Part shown: positions 16,476-24,236 of the stretch, one piece after another
Layout: every line of letters starts with the position of its first letter
Numbering within the stretch: the stretch's first letter is position 1
Source: Armatimonadetes bacterium DC
GTDB lineage: Bacteria > Armatimonadota > Fimbriimonadia > Fimbriimonadales > GBS-DC
Direction of reading: 5' to 3'
Length of the DNA stretch: 64,000 nucleotides
NCBI GenBank assembly: GCA_001442985.1
Contig: LDYB01000006.1
Span: forward strand, 1 to 64,000
Made by a program: the position numbers and the translations under genes
The notes under the pieces: model-generated
The model's database searches: none
The model's input: the letters and a program-made list of their open reading frames with translations, nothing else
What the model was told of the DNA's origin: nothing

Positions 16476-17425
16476 GGCGCACCCCCTTGCGTGTTCGGCG
16501 GCGACGCCTCCATCGCCCGAAACAGGTTATAGAGCAAGGCGGCGAGCTGTTCGCGCGTGAGGGGTGCGGCATGCGCACGCCCCACGACGCCCTTCGCCCA
16601 GTCGGGGATGTCCAGATACGAAGCGCGGCGGTCGGGCAACCGCGCGCGGCTCGCTTTCGCCAGCAGCAGCGCCGCCTGCCCACAGCGAATCGGCTGGGCA
16701 GGCTCCGAAGGCTGATACTCCACGAAACTCCCCAGATGGGTCTGCAGCCGCTGGAGCAACGCGGCGAAGTAGCAGGCAGATACTGGCTCGTTGGGGCGGA
16801 AGTTGCCATCAGGATACAGGCGCATCCAGCCTCGCGCAAGAATGCTCTCAATCTGCTCACGGTAGGGGCTACTCGCGTAATCGTAGCGATTCTCGCCCGG
16901 CGGCACGCCCTCATCAGGGAGCGGTTCTGTCGCAATCCCGATGGGCAGGGCATAGCCTGTCAGGCGACGGTGGATCCGTTCGGCGGCACGCAACGCCAGC
17001 GTTTCCCATTCGGCTCGCCGCCCGCTGACCGCCTCTGTTCCGCCCAGAAGCAGCGCGCCCGTGCGTACATCCAGACTGCTCAACTCAATCTGTGTCTGCT
17101 CGCCGCTGACGACCACGCGCCCCACCAGCAGCCATTTCGCAGGGGGCAACGGCGCGCTCTCGGTGTCCGATTTGCCCGTCAGCCCCGTCTCACGCAGGCG
17201 CTGTTCCTCAAGCACCGCGCGCGCATGCTCCCGGTCGGAAACCCGCAATTGAGAGGAGAGACTGAGCGCCTGCACCACCCGCTGGCGTACTTGCTGTGCC
17301 AACGCTCCATCAGTGCCCCCAAACGCGCCGACCGCCAGCACAGGACGCGCCTGCTGACCGAAAGCGATCAGCACGCCCCACAGCGCGCCCAGCAGCAGAC
17401 CGCCCACACGCCACCAGCAACCCAT
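16472..17425 (-). CDS. Exported CsgG-like protein with SLH domain
   Basis: The 317-residue protein starts with a membrane-targeting segment (WWRVGGLLLGALWGVLIAFG). Residues about 28-165 (PVLAVGAFGGTDGALAQQVRQRVVQALSLSSQLRVSDREHARAVLEEQ...) have the layout of CsgG-type secretion/curli-like domains. The C-terminal third (SILARGWMRLYPDGNFRPNEPVSACYFAALLQRL) is an S-layer homology domain, which anchors proteins to cell-wall polymer. It is the first of three coupled exported genes on this strand. Domain calls are from pattern only. The joint function, perhaps an envelope or flagellar anchoring structure, is inference. Confidence 0.72.
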   Translation of the reverse strand: MGCWWRVGGLLLGALWGVLIAFGQQARPVLAVGAFGGTDGALAQQVRQRVVQALSLSSQLRVSDREHARAVLEEQRLRETGLTGKSDTESAPLPPAKWLLVGRVVVSGEQTQIELSSLDVRTGALLLGGTEAVSGRRAEWETLALRAAERIHRRLTGYALPIGIATEPLPDEGVPPGENRYDYASSPYREQIESILARGWMRLYPDGNFRPNEPVSACYFAALLQRLQTHLGSFVEYQPSEPAQPIRCGQAALLLAKASRARLPDRRASYLDIPDWAKGVVGRAHAAPLTREQLAALLYNLFRAMEASPPNTQGGAP

Positions 17426-17681
17426 CGCGCCTCACCCCGTACATTAGACGAATCATCCCGCGAAATATGTTATGCAGGCGTTGGGATTCTCCTGCAGGTG
17501 GGCGCAGAGTCATGGCTACCTTGTTCTCCTGATTCGGGTGCCTGTGCCAGAGGACGCTCCCCGTAGTAATACCACACCCCCGCTGCGCCCCAAAACTCGC
17601 ATTTTTGCGTATGCAAACGAGAAACCGGGCACGCTGATTGCTGTGTCTAATCCCCAGACTTCGGAAATGGGGGTAAGAACG

Positions 17682-18320
17682 ATGCGGAAAACGCTGCTTG
17701 GCTTGGGGTTAGCAATTAGCCTGTGTGTGAGTGCAAACGCCAGTTTGACAATTGACGACTTCACAACCGGCGCCTACTCGGTGAGCCTGATTACAGGGGT
17801 GAACTCGAGCCTTCAGTCTGGCTCGATGCTGGGGGGCTTCCGTCGAACAATCCTGTAGGTACTCTCCAACCCTCTGAATCGCCCTGTGGTGCTGGATATC
17901 GGATCAGGGCTCAGTGTACTGGACAACGGGAGCCTTGCCCAGTCGCAGCTCACACTGATTTATCTGATAGGCACTACCACGGTAGACCTGAGCGGCTACG
18001 ACCGCCTGCGCCTGCACTTCGTGGGGAACGATCTGCCGATGAATATGCAGGTTGCCTTCTACTCGCCCACAGGGCAGGCGATGGGCACTTCAGCGGTTGC
18101 GCCCGGCGTGAGCTTCCAGCACGATATTCTGTTCAGCTCGCTGACGACCTTCGGCACGATGGACTGGTCGCAGGTGAACTATATCTCCGTGCGCTTCGAG
18201 CCGTCGCCCGGCGGCGATTTTGCTCTGGGACAACTGGAGATTGTTCCGGAGCCTGCCAGCCTGATTGCGCTGGCAACCGGGATTGTCAGTCTGGTGAGCT
18301 ACGCGCGTCGGCGTAAATAA
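17682..18320 (+). pseudogene. PEP-CTERM exported protein interrupted by an amber codon
   Basis: A signal peptide frame starts at 17682 (MRKTLLGLGLAISLCVSANA) with a GGGGG site upstream. It reads to ...GGFRRTIL and meets TAG at 17856-17858. The same frame continues without another stop through VLSNPLNRPVVLDIGSG to 18320 and ends in a PEP-CTERM signal (VPEPASLIALATGIVSLVSYARRRK). A single C-to-T change from CAG would explain the stop. Intact, it would be 212 residues and sorted by an exosortase. It may be a recent pseudogene, a readthrough gene or a sequencing error. The 256 bases upstream hold no other gene I can support. Confidence 0.75.
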
Positions 18321-18350
18321 GACCGCTTCATCCCCTCTGACACCCTCCCT

Positions 18351-18384
18351 GCCGTGCCTGCGCTTCTGCGGGCACGGCGTTCTT
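18351..18384 (+). terminator. Intrinsic terminator after the PEP-CTERM gene
   Basis: GCCGTGCC (18351-18358) pairs with GGCACGGC (18371-18378). The loop has its own CGC/GCG pairing, so the stem is long. GTTCTTT follows. It lies 30 bases after the stop codon. Confidence 0.7.
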
Positions 18385-18392
18385 TAAACGGG

Positions 18393-18398
18393 TATAAT
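18393..18398 (+). promoter_or_regulatory. -10 box of the fadN-like gene
   Basis: CGGGTATAAT with the core at 18393-18398 starts just after the terminator of the preceding gene. It gives a 5' leader of about 50 bases for the gene at 18458. Confidence 0.65.
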
Positions 18399-18412
18399 CC
18401 CCCCCACAGGAG

Positions 18413-18433
18413 TTTTGACTCGCGAGTCGAAAA
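18413..18433. promoter_or_regulatory. Palindrome in the fadN-like leader (candidate operator)
   Basis: The 12-bp perfect palindrome GACTCGCGAGTC is flanked by TTTT and AAAA, giving a near-symmetric 21-bp site 15 bases downstream of the -10 box. Its position suits a repressor. A fatty-acid-responsive TetR/FadR-type regulator is a reasonable guess, but no regulator gene is nearby. Confidence 0.4.
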
Positions 18434-18457
18434 ACACCCTGTAGAGGAGGTTATCCG

Positions 18458-20863
18458 ATGTTGAACGAACATAAAACCACAGGCAAAGCTGCCGTTTTGG
18501 GGGCAGGCACGATGGGCGCCCAGATTGCGGCGCACCTGGCGAATGTCGGCTGGCAGGTGTTGCTGCTCGATATTGTGCCCACGCAACTGACCCCCGAAGA
18601 AGAAGCGAAAGGACTTACCCTCCAGAGCCGCGAGGTGCGCAACCGAATCGCTCGCACAGGCTTGGAGCGCGTCAGCAAACTCAAACCCGCACCTTTCTAC
18701 CTGCCGGAACTGGCAAGCCGAATTGAAATAGGCAACTTCGAAGACGATCTCCCGCGCCTCAAAGAAGCCGACTGGGTGATTGAGGCGGTCGTGGAAGACC
18801 CCAAAATCAAACGCGAACTCTGGACGCGCGTGCAGGACTATGTGAACCCCGATGCGATTGTTTCCACCAACACCAGTGGTCTCTCCGTTCACGAGATGAG
18901 CGAAGACTGCCGCGACGACATCAAGCGGCGCTTTATGGGGACGCACTTTTTCAACCCCCCGCGCTACCTCAAGCTGCTGGAGATTATCCCCCGCAAGGAG
19001 ACCGACCCCGAACTGGTGGAGGGCATGATTCGCTTCGCCGAACGGGTGCTGGGCAAGCGCGTGGTGATTGCCCGCGACACGCCCGGCTTTATCGCGAACC
19101 GACTCGGCGTGCATGCTATGATGGTCGTCTTCCCCATCATGCAGGAGTTCGGGATGACGATTGAGGAGGTGGACGCGCTCACGGGTCCGCTAATCGGGCA
19201 TCCGCGCAGCGCCACCTTCCGACTGGCAGATATTGTGGGGCTGGATGTGATGGCAAGCGTCGCCAAAAACCTGCACGAGCGCCTCGAAACCCCCGAAGAG
19301 AAAGCCATTTTCACCTTGCCCGAAGTGGTGCAGCGCCTGATTGCGGATGGGCGCCTCGGCGAGAAAACGGGCGCGGGATTCTACCGACGCCAGAAAGACG
19401 GCACGATTGAAGCCCTGGATCTCAACACCTACGAGTATCGCCCGCGCCAGAAGCCTAAATTCCCCCATCTGGAGCCGCTGGAGAAACTCCCGCTGGAGGA
19501 GCGCCTCAAAGCGCTGGTGAACCACGACAGCCGTGAGGGGCGGTTCCTGTGGCGCTTGACTGCCGAAACGCTGACCTATGTCGCCCAGCACGCCCCGGCT
19601 CTCGCCGACGACCCAATTGCCATTGACCACGCCATCAAGTGGGGCTTCAACTGGGAGCTGGGTCCGTTCCAGATTTGGGATGCCCTGGGGGTCAAAGAGA
19701 CCGCCGAGCGACTGGAACGCGAGGGTAAACCCGTGCCACCGGTGGTGCAGCAACTGCTCGCCAAAGGACGCACGGGATTCTACGAGACCGCCGACACAGG
19801 CGAGACCACTGTTTATGTCTGGCTCGGCAGCGGGCAGATTGCGCCCTATCACCCCTCTGAAGAGTTTCTCACGCCGGGCAACATGGCGCGCCACTGCCCC
19901 GAAGTGGAGCGCAACGCCGACGCTTCGGTGTATGACCTCGGCGACGGCGTGTTCTGCGTGGGCATTCACAGCAAGATGAACACGCTCGGTCCCGGCGTGA
20001 TGGAGATGCTCTACAAGGGCGTGGAGCGCGCCGAGCGCGAGGGCGTCGGGCTGGTTATCACAGGGATTGGCGAGCATTTCTCGGTCGGGTTCAACTTGCA
20101 GCTCTTTTTGATGATGATTGGCACCGGCGACTTTGACGAGTTGCTGATGGGCGCTAAAGCCTTTCAGGATTCGCTTTTGCGCCTGCGCCACGCGAAAGTG
20201 CCCACCGTTGCGGCGGTGTTCGGCTACACGCTGGGCGGGGCGTGCGAGCTGGCGATGCACTGCACCAAAACGGTCGCCAGCGCAGAAACTTACATCGGCT
20301 TGCCCGAAGTGGGCGTGGGTATCATCCCGGCGGGGGGCGGCACCAGCACGATGCTCTGGCGCGCCCTCAGTGACCTGCCCCCGAACGCCGACCCCTACCC
20401 TGCTATCCGCCGCGTGATGGAAACGCTCGGCTTTGGTAAAGTCGCCACCAGCGCGCTGGAAGGCGTGCAGTACGGCTTCCTGCGCGAAGGCGTGGATCAT
20501 ATCGTGGTGAACCCCGACCGCGTGCTGTGGACTGCCAAGCAGGAGGTGCTTCACCTCGCCGAGGTCGGCTACACGCCGATGGAAGAGCCGAAGGTGATGG
20601 CATACGGCGACGCGGTGCTGAACCGCCTGCTGGTGGAGCTGCACAACCTGAAGCGGGGCGGATTTATCACCGAGCATGACTTCACGATTGCCTCACAGAT
20701 TGCCTATGTGCTGTCGGGCGGCGACCTGAGCCAGCCCACCGAGATGCCCCTGAGCTACTTCTATGGGCTGGAAGTTCAGGTGGTGGGCTTCCTCGCCCAG
20801 CAACCCAAGACATGGGAGCGCATGCGCCATATGCTCGAAACGGGCAAACCGCTGCGCAACTGA
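18458..20863 (+). CDS. fadN: 3-hydroxyacyl-CoA dehydrogenase / enoyl-CoA hydratase fusion
   Basis: The 801-residue bifunctional beta-oxidation enzyme has the FadN-type domain order: NAD-binding hydroxyacyl-CoA dehydrogenase first (GAGTMGAQIA at 15-24; STNTSGLSV near 139; GTHFFNPP near 162), then the dehydrogenase C-terminal domain, then a crotonase domain near residues 500-690 (GEHFSVGFNLQL oxyanion region and AVFGYTLGGACELAMHC). It oxidises acyl-CoA in the cytoplasm together with a thiolase and an acyl-CoA dehydrogenase, neither in the window. GAGGAGG lies at good distance before the ATG. A terminator follows directly. The symbol is given by similarity of layout to Bacillus FadN. Confidence 0.92.
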   Translation: MLNEHKTTGKAAVLGAGTMGAQIAAHLANVGWQVLLLDIVPTQLTPEEEAKGLTLQSREVRNRIARTGLERVSKLKPAPFYLPELASRIEIGNFEDDLPRLKEADWVIEAVVEDPKIKRELWTRVQDYVNPDAIVSTNTSGLSVHEMSEDCRDDIKRRFMGTHFFNPPRYLKLLEIIPRKETDPELVEGMIRFAERVLGKRVVIARDTPGFIANRLGVHAMMVVFPIMQEFGMTIEEVDALTGPLIGHPRSATFRLADIVGLDVMASVAKNLHERLETPEEKAIFTLPEVVQRLIADGRLGEKTGAGFYRRQKDGTIEALDLNTYEYRPRQKPKFPHLEPLEKLPLEERLKALVNHDSREGRFLWRLTAETLTYVAQHAPALADDPIAIDHAIKWGFNWELGPFQIWDALGVKETAERLEREGKPVPPVVQQLLAKGRTGFYETADTGETTVYVWLGSGQIAPYHPSEEFLTPGNMARHCPEVERNADASVYDLGDGVFCVGIHSKMNTLGPGVMEMLYKGVERAEREGVGLVITGIGEHFSVGFNLQLFLMMIGTGDFDELLMGAKAFQDSLLRLRHAKVPTVAAVFGYTLGGACELAMHCTKTVASAETYIGLPEVGVGIIPAGGGTSTMLWRALSDLPPNADPYPAIRRVMETLGFGKVATSALEGVQYGFLREGVDHIVVNPDRVLWTAKQEVLHLAEVGYTPMEEPKVMAYGDAVLNRLLVELHNLKRGGFITEHDFTIASQIAYVLSGGDLSQPTEMPLSYFYGLEVQVVGFLAQQPKTWERMRHMLETGKPLRN

Positions 20864-20873
20864 GTAAGAAATA

Positions 20874-20900
20874 CGCCCCCAGCCGTTGCGGCTGGGGGCG
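20874..20900. terminator. Bidirectional terminator between fadN and rsr
   Basis: A perfect 11-bp GC-rich stem (20874-20884 with 20890-20900) around loop GTTGC lies between two convergent genes. TTCTGCT follows on the plus strand and TATTTCTT on the minus strand, so it probably ends both transcripts. Confidence 0.8.
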
Positions 20901-20918
20901 TTCTGCTATGACAAGCAT

Positions 20919-22508
20919 TCACAAGTTGCCCCGCACGAACTCAGCAATCGCGCTCGGTGTGTTGGGGTCAAAACCAACCACATCGAGCATGCCCGCGTCG
21001 TTAGGGTCGGCAATCGAGAAGGGGTTCGCCAGCATGCCGACCACCACCAGTCGTGCAGGGATACCCGTCGCCTCGCGGTACATGCGTAGCGCCTCCACAG
21101 GATGCACCTCGCCGTACCAGGTCTCCGAGTCGGTGTAGATAACAAACGCATCCGCTGCCACGCCGCGCTCCAGCGCCCAGAGCATCGGCAACGCGCAGTC
21201 GGTTGCACCGAACGGCAGACGCTCAAGGTACTTCACGGCTCGCTCCAGAGGCATGTCAGGCTTCAGCTTCAGCGGCATCAGCTGGTGCGAGAAGCCAACG
21301 ACATGCGCCTCTTGCTCGGCGTTCAGCGTGACGAGCGCGAGCGCGGCGCTGGCAATGCGCGGGGTCAGCCCCATAATACCGCCCACATTGCCCCAGCTCA
21401 TCGAGCCAGAGATGTCCAGCGCCAGCACGAGGCGCTTGCCCGTGGGCGCGACATTCTCAAAGGTGGCGTAGAACGCCCCGTTGAGCGCACGCACGATTGC
21501 AGGCACAGGCTCCCACACGCCGCTGCCGCGTCCGCCACGCCCGCGCTCATAGGTCACGAGCGCCGCCAGCACCTGCAGGGGGTGAACCCGTGCCTGGCGC
21601 AGGCGCGCACGGTCGGTCAGCTGAGCCACCACAAAGTGCGTTGCCTCGCTGTCTGGCGTCAGCAGCCCCACGCGCGTCATCGTGGCGAGGTTGCGAATCA
21701 GCGCGGTCATCGGCATCGCGGGCAGCAGCGCGTTCCACACCTCCGCCGAGGTCAGCAGGTGGGTGGGCACGACCTCGCGCGGCAGGGCGTAGTCGCGGAT
21801 CAGGCGCGCCGCCTCAGGCAAAGGCAGGTCAGGCGCGTTCAGCCGCTCCACCGCCTCAAGGTACGCCCCCACCTCGGCAGGCAAATTCGCCGATACCTCG
21901 CGCGTGAGGATATAACGGTAGAGCGCGTTCCGCTCTGCGGTATCCGCCTTCGGGTGCGCCAGACGGAGCAGGTCGCGATGCGCCCAGCCATAGCGCTGGC
22001 GATACTTGGTGACCTGATATGCCAGTTCACGCAGGTCGCGCGCCTGATACCAGTGCGCCACGGCGCGTCGCACTGCCCGTCCCCAGCCGCGCAACTGCGT
22101 CAGGTAATCGACGAAGGTGAACAGGTGGGTTCCCGTGCGCACGATGCGCGGCATCGCCTCCAGCGCGAGCGTGCGAATTGCGTCGCGCCCCGAAGCAAGC
22201 GCCAGCGCCAGCACGAACAGCGCAGGGTCGTTCTTGTAGGCGCGCCCCTGCTCGCTGATAGTGGCAGTGCGCTCCAGCACATAGGCTGGCTCCTGATAGA
22301 GCAGCTCCAGCACCGCCTTCACATTCTCCAGCGTCAGGCGCTGCTCGGACACATAGTAAGTGCCGCCCTCCGTGCCGAGGATCAGGAACCGCTCCAGCTG
22401 TTGACGCGGCTCCAGCGGGTAGGCGAAGCCCCCCGCGTCGTTGCGTGTCTGTCCCGGCAGCGCCACACGCTGCGTGCGCGAAAGCACTCGTGGTACTTGC
22501 ATTCGCAT
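20919..22508 (-). CDS. rsr: Ro60 homologue (TROVE domain plus vWA), Y-RNA-binding protein
   Basis: The 529-residue protein has both parts of the Ro60/Rsr fold. The N-terminal HEAT-like TROVE ring carries the family phrase FLILGTEGGTYYVSEQRLTLEN near residues 41-62. The C-terminal von Willebrand A domain has the MIDAS motif DISGSMS at 365-371 and the threonine in GATDC near 455. Ro60 binds Y RNAs on its outer surface and misfolded RNA ends in its central hole. In Deinococcus and Salmonella it works with PNPase in RNA degradation. Two Y-RNA-like genes lie only 28 bases upstream on the same strand, which strongly supports this assignment. A GGGGGA site precedes the ATG. No PNPase gene is in the window. 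Confidence 0.93.
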   Translation of the reverse strand: MRMQVPRVLSRTQRVALPGQTRNDAGGFAYPLEPRQQLERFLILGTEGGTYYVSEQRLTLENVKAVLELLYQEPAYVLERTATISEQGRAYKNDPALFVLALALASGRDAIRTLALEAMPRIVRTGTHLFTFVDYLTQLRGWGRAVRRAVAHWYQARDLRELAYQVTKYRQRYGWAHRDLLRLAHPKADTAERNALYRYILTREVSANLPAEVGAYLEAVERLNAPDLPLPEAARLIRDYALPREVVPTHLLTSAEVWNALLPAMPMTALIRNLATMTRVGLLTPDSEATHFVVAQLTDRARLRQARVHPLQVLAALVTYERGRGGRGSGVWEPVPAIVRALNGAFYATFENVAPTGKRLVLALDISGSMSWGNVGGIMGLTPRIASAALALVTLNAEQEAHVVGFSHQLMPLKLKPDMPLERAVKYLERLPFGATDCALPMLWALERGVAADAFVIYTDSETWYGEVHPVEALRMYREATGIPARLVVVGMLANPFSIADPNDAGMLDVVGFDPNTPSAIAEFVRGNL

Positions 22509-22535
22509 AAATATCCCCCAGAAGAGAGTTTTTTT

Positions 22536-22615
22536 GCGTGGGAGGCGGGTGGGGGCTTCGAACCCCCAACAGCCCGTAGGCTGTGCGACCGATAACCCTC
22601 TCCGTTCGACCCAGC
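22536..22615 (-). ncRNA. Y-RNA-like gene 2, with tRNA-like T arm
   Basis: Read on the minus strand, the 5' part TGGGTCGAACGGAGAGGG is followed by TTATCGG and matches the Ro60-binding element of Y RNAs (GGTCnGA then a helix then GTTATC). The 3' part CCCGCCTCCCACGC can pair with it to close the base stem. In between are a 6-bp hairpin (22569-22574 with 22579-22584) and a perfect T-arm mimic, a 5-bp GGGGG/CCCCC stem with a TTCGAAG loop (22551-22567). This layout resembles YrlA-type bacterial Y RNAs with a tRNA-like module. No matching acceptor stem or anticodon arm is present, so it is not a tRNA. The rsr start is 28 bases downstream. Confidence 0.75.
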
Positions 22616-22621
22616 GGATAA

Positions 22622-22690
22622 GGGCGCGGCGACGGAATCTATCGCGTCGCGATTCAAGCGATAACCGTCTGCCTCCGACCCACTGGATAA
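22622..22690 (-). ncRNA. Y-RNA-like gene 1, compact Ro60-binding hairpin
   Basis: The minus strand reads TTATCCAGTGGGTCGGAGG followed by CAGACGGTTATCG, a 32-base unit (22659-22690) that matches gene 2's unit (22590-22621) at 26 of 32 positions. It folds into one hairpin. GGG (22679-22681) pairs with CCC (22622-22624). A TCGGA internal loop follows. Then GGC and GACGG, separated by one bulged A, pair with GCC and CCGTC (22628-22635). An upper 6-bp helix pairs 22658-22663 with 22640-22645. A conserved helix with a bulge below a TTATC loop is what Ro60 recognises. It lacks the T arm of gene 2. Confidence 0.72.
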
Positions 22691-22811
22691 ATCTGTGGAG
22701 ACGGCAGCCCGCTCTCCCACTCCCCCTGCAAAAGCAAAGGGACAGGTCGTTTTAACGGCATATCGCGCCTGAAAGTTCCCGCGGGCGAGTTGTTTTCCGA
22801 AAAGTATGGGG

Positions 22812-22817
22812 TATTAT
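22812..22817 (+). promoter_or_regulatory. -10 box of the HD-GYP gene
   Basis: GGGGTATTAT with the core at 22812-22817 lies 22 bases before the GTG at 22839. It also places the upstream ATG at 22806 inside the promoter. The interval 22691-22805, upstream of the Y RNAs on the other strand, shows no clear promoter for them. Confidence 0.5.
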
Positions 22818-22838
22818 TATGGCGCACGGAGGCGGAGC

Positions 22839-23432
22839 GTGACACGCGACCAGCTGGTGAGAATGGAAAATGATGTGGTGCGGGCGCTGGTACGCGCGCT
22901 GGAGATGGCGCATCCCCATCTGGAAGGGCACAGCGAGCGCGTGGCGACCTACGCGGTAGCAATCGGCTGCGAGCTGGGATTGAGCAAACCCACCCTGCGC
23001 CTGCTCCGAATCGCGGGCGCCCTGCACGACATCGGCATGCTCGCCCTCCCTACACCCCTGCTGACCAGAGCAAACCCCACACCCGAAGAGTGGGAACAGA
23101 TTCGGAGCCACCCCACGCTGAGCGTGCAACTGCTGCGGCGCATTCACCGCTTCAAAGACGCTCTGGTGTGGGTGGAGTGTCATCACGAACGCTGGGACGG
23201 ACGCGGCTATCCGTTCGGCTGGCGTGAAGAGCAGATTCCCCTGCCCGCGCGAATCTTAGCCGTCGCGGAGGCTTTTGACGGCATGCGCACGCCTATGCCC
23301 TACCGCGACGCGCTCTCTGAGCAGGAAGCACTGGAGCTCATCCAGCAAGGCGCGGCGATGCAGTTTGACCCCCGTGTGGTAAAAGCCCTCCTCAAAGTGC
23401 AGCCCGTGATTCAGCCTGTGGGACGGGAATAA
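22839..23432 (+). CDS. HD-GYP domain protein, candidate c-di-GMP phosphodiesterase
   Basis: From the GTG at 22839, preceded by GGAGG at six bases, the protein has 197 residues and consists almost only of an HD-GYP domain. Metal and catalytic motifs are visible: EGHSERVATYAVAIG near residue 25, LHDIGML (HD pair) near 60, and HHERWDGRGYP near 113, with the GYP signature intact. HD-GYP enzymes hydrolyse cyclic di-GMP. The c-di-GMP riboswitch before flgM in this window makes such an activity relevant. No sensor domain is attached. An upstream ATG at 22806 would add 11 residues but overlaps the promoter. Confidence 0.88.
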   Translation: MTRDQLVRMENDVVRALVRALEMAHPHLEGHSERVATYAVAIGCELGLSKPTLRLLRIAGALHDIGMLALPTPLLTRANPTPEEWEQIRSHPTLSVQLLRRIHRFKDALVWVECHHERWDGRGYPFGWREEQIPLPARILAVAEAFDGMRTPMPYRDALSEQEALELIQQGAAMQFDPRVVKALLKVQPVIQPVGRE

Positions 23433-23491
23433 AAATCGCAGCAGGAATCTCACTTGAGAGCGCGAACCCCTCCCTGACAAGGAGGACTCCA

Positions 23492-24013
23492 GTGCGCAGT
23501 CGGGACTGGTGGGTAGAGTGGCTTGTAGGAAAGTTCGCGATAAGCCGCGACGACGCAGAAGACCTCATGCAAGCATCTCTAATCTACTTCACGAAGACTT
23601 ACCTGCGCGAAAACCCTGACGCAGGCGAAGCCGATGTGGAGAGGTATCTTGCAGAAATACCAGACGCGCTTATCTCTCGCACGCTTCGCTGGCGGTTTCG
23701 CGACCTGGTTCGGGCGCGCACTCGTGACCAGCAGGCGCTTGAACACTGGTCAGCCTGCCAGCTGCCAGCGGAAGACCCCGAACAAGACGCACTGGAAAAT
23801 CTGGAACTGGAGAGGATGCTTGCGCAGATTCCAGAATCTGCACGGGATGTGGTACGACTATGGCTTGAGGGCTACCGCTGGCAAAAGATTGCCCAGAAGC
23901 TGGGGATTAGCGCGAGCGCAGCCAAAATGCGCTTCAACCGCGCAATCGAGGCGCTTCGTGCCAACCTTGGGATTCGATGTGACGATCGGGCAGTTTGTGG
24001 CGTTAATTTTTAG
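23492..24013 (+). CDS. ECF-like RNA polymerase sigma factor
   Basis: The 173-residue protein contains a region-2-like segment (FAISRDDAEDLMQASLIYFTKTYL near residue 15) and a clear region 4 (ALENLELERMLAQIPESARDVVRLWLEGYRWQKIAQKLGISASAAKMRFNRAIEALR, residues about 100-158) with a helix-turn-helix. The start is GTG at 23492 with AAGGAGG seven bases upstream. Length fits group-4 (ECF) sigma factors. No anti-sigma factor is adjacent. It is followed by a small secreted peptide gene and an exported protein gene on the same strand, which are its most likely targets or partners by position. Confidence 0.85.
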   Translation: MRSRDWWVEWLVGKFAISRDDAEDLMQASLIYFTKTYLRENPDAGEADVERYLAEIPDALISRTLRWRFRDLVRARTRDQQALEHWSACQLPAEDPEQDALENLELERMLAQIPESARDVVRLWLEGYRWQKIAQKLGISASAAKMRFNRAIEALRANLGIRCDDRAVCGVNF

Positions 24014-24065
24014 CGGAGAGTGCAAAAAGGAAGCTCTCCACAAAAACCTTTGACGGAGGTGTACG

Positions 24066-24230
24066 ATGAAACGACGCAGGCTGTTAGGCACAATAGCGAT
24101 GGCGTTGCTGGCAGCGAATTTTGTGGCGCTTAGTACTGCGTTTGCCAGTGCAGGTACACAAGGAGATTTCGATTCCACCCCTTCCTACAGATCCCACCTA
24201 CAGGGTGTAGATTCCGTGGGAGGAGAGTGA
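24066..24230 (+). CDS. Small secreted peptide, 54 residues
   Basis: This short frame starts at the ATG at 24066 with GGAGGTG eight bases upstream. It encodes MKRRRLLGTIAMALLAANFV and a further 34 residues. The first 27 form a textbook signal peptide ending ALSTAFA, a signal peptidase I site. The mature part would be about 27 residues, polar, with no cysteine, starting SAGTQGDF. It lies between a sigma factor gene and an exported protein gene with tight spacing (52 and 6 bases). The function is unknown. A signalling or surface peptide controlled by the sigma factor is possible. The ribosome binding site and signal peptide make it a likely real gene. Confidence 0.65.
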   Translation: MKRRRLLGTIAMALLAANFVALSTAFASAGTQGDFDSTPSYRSHLQGVDSVGGE

Positions 24231-24236
24231 GCTCCG

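Noticed and set aside
22536-22615. A tRNA gene suggested by a perfect T arm (GGGGG-TTCGAAG-CCCCC)
   Set aside because: No matching 5' acceptor strand, no D arm and no anticodon stem-loop can be found. The interval fits a Y RNA with a tRNA-like module better.
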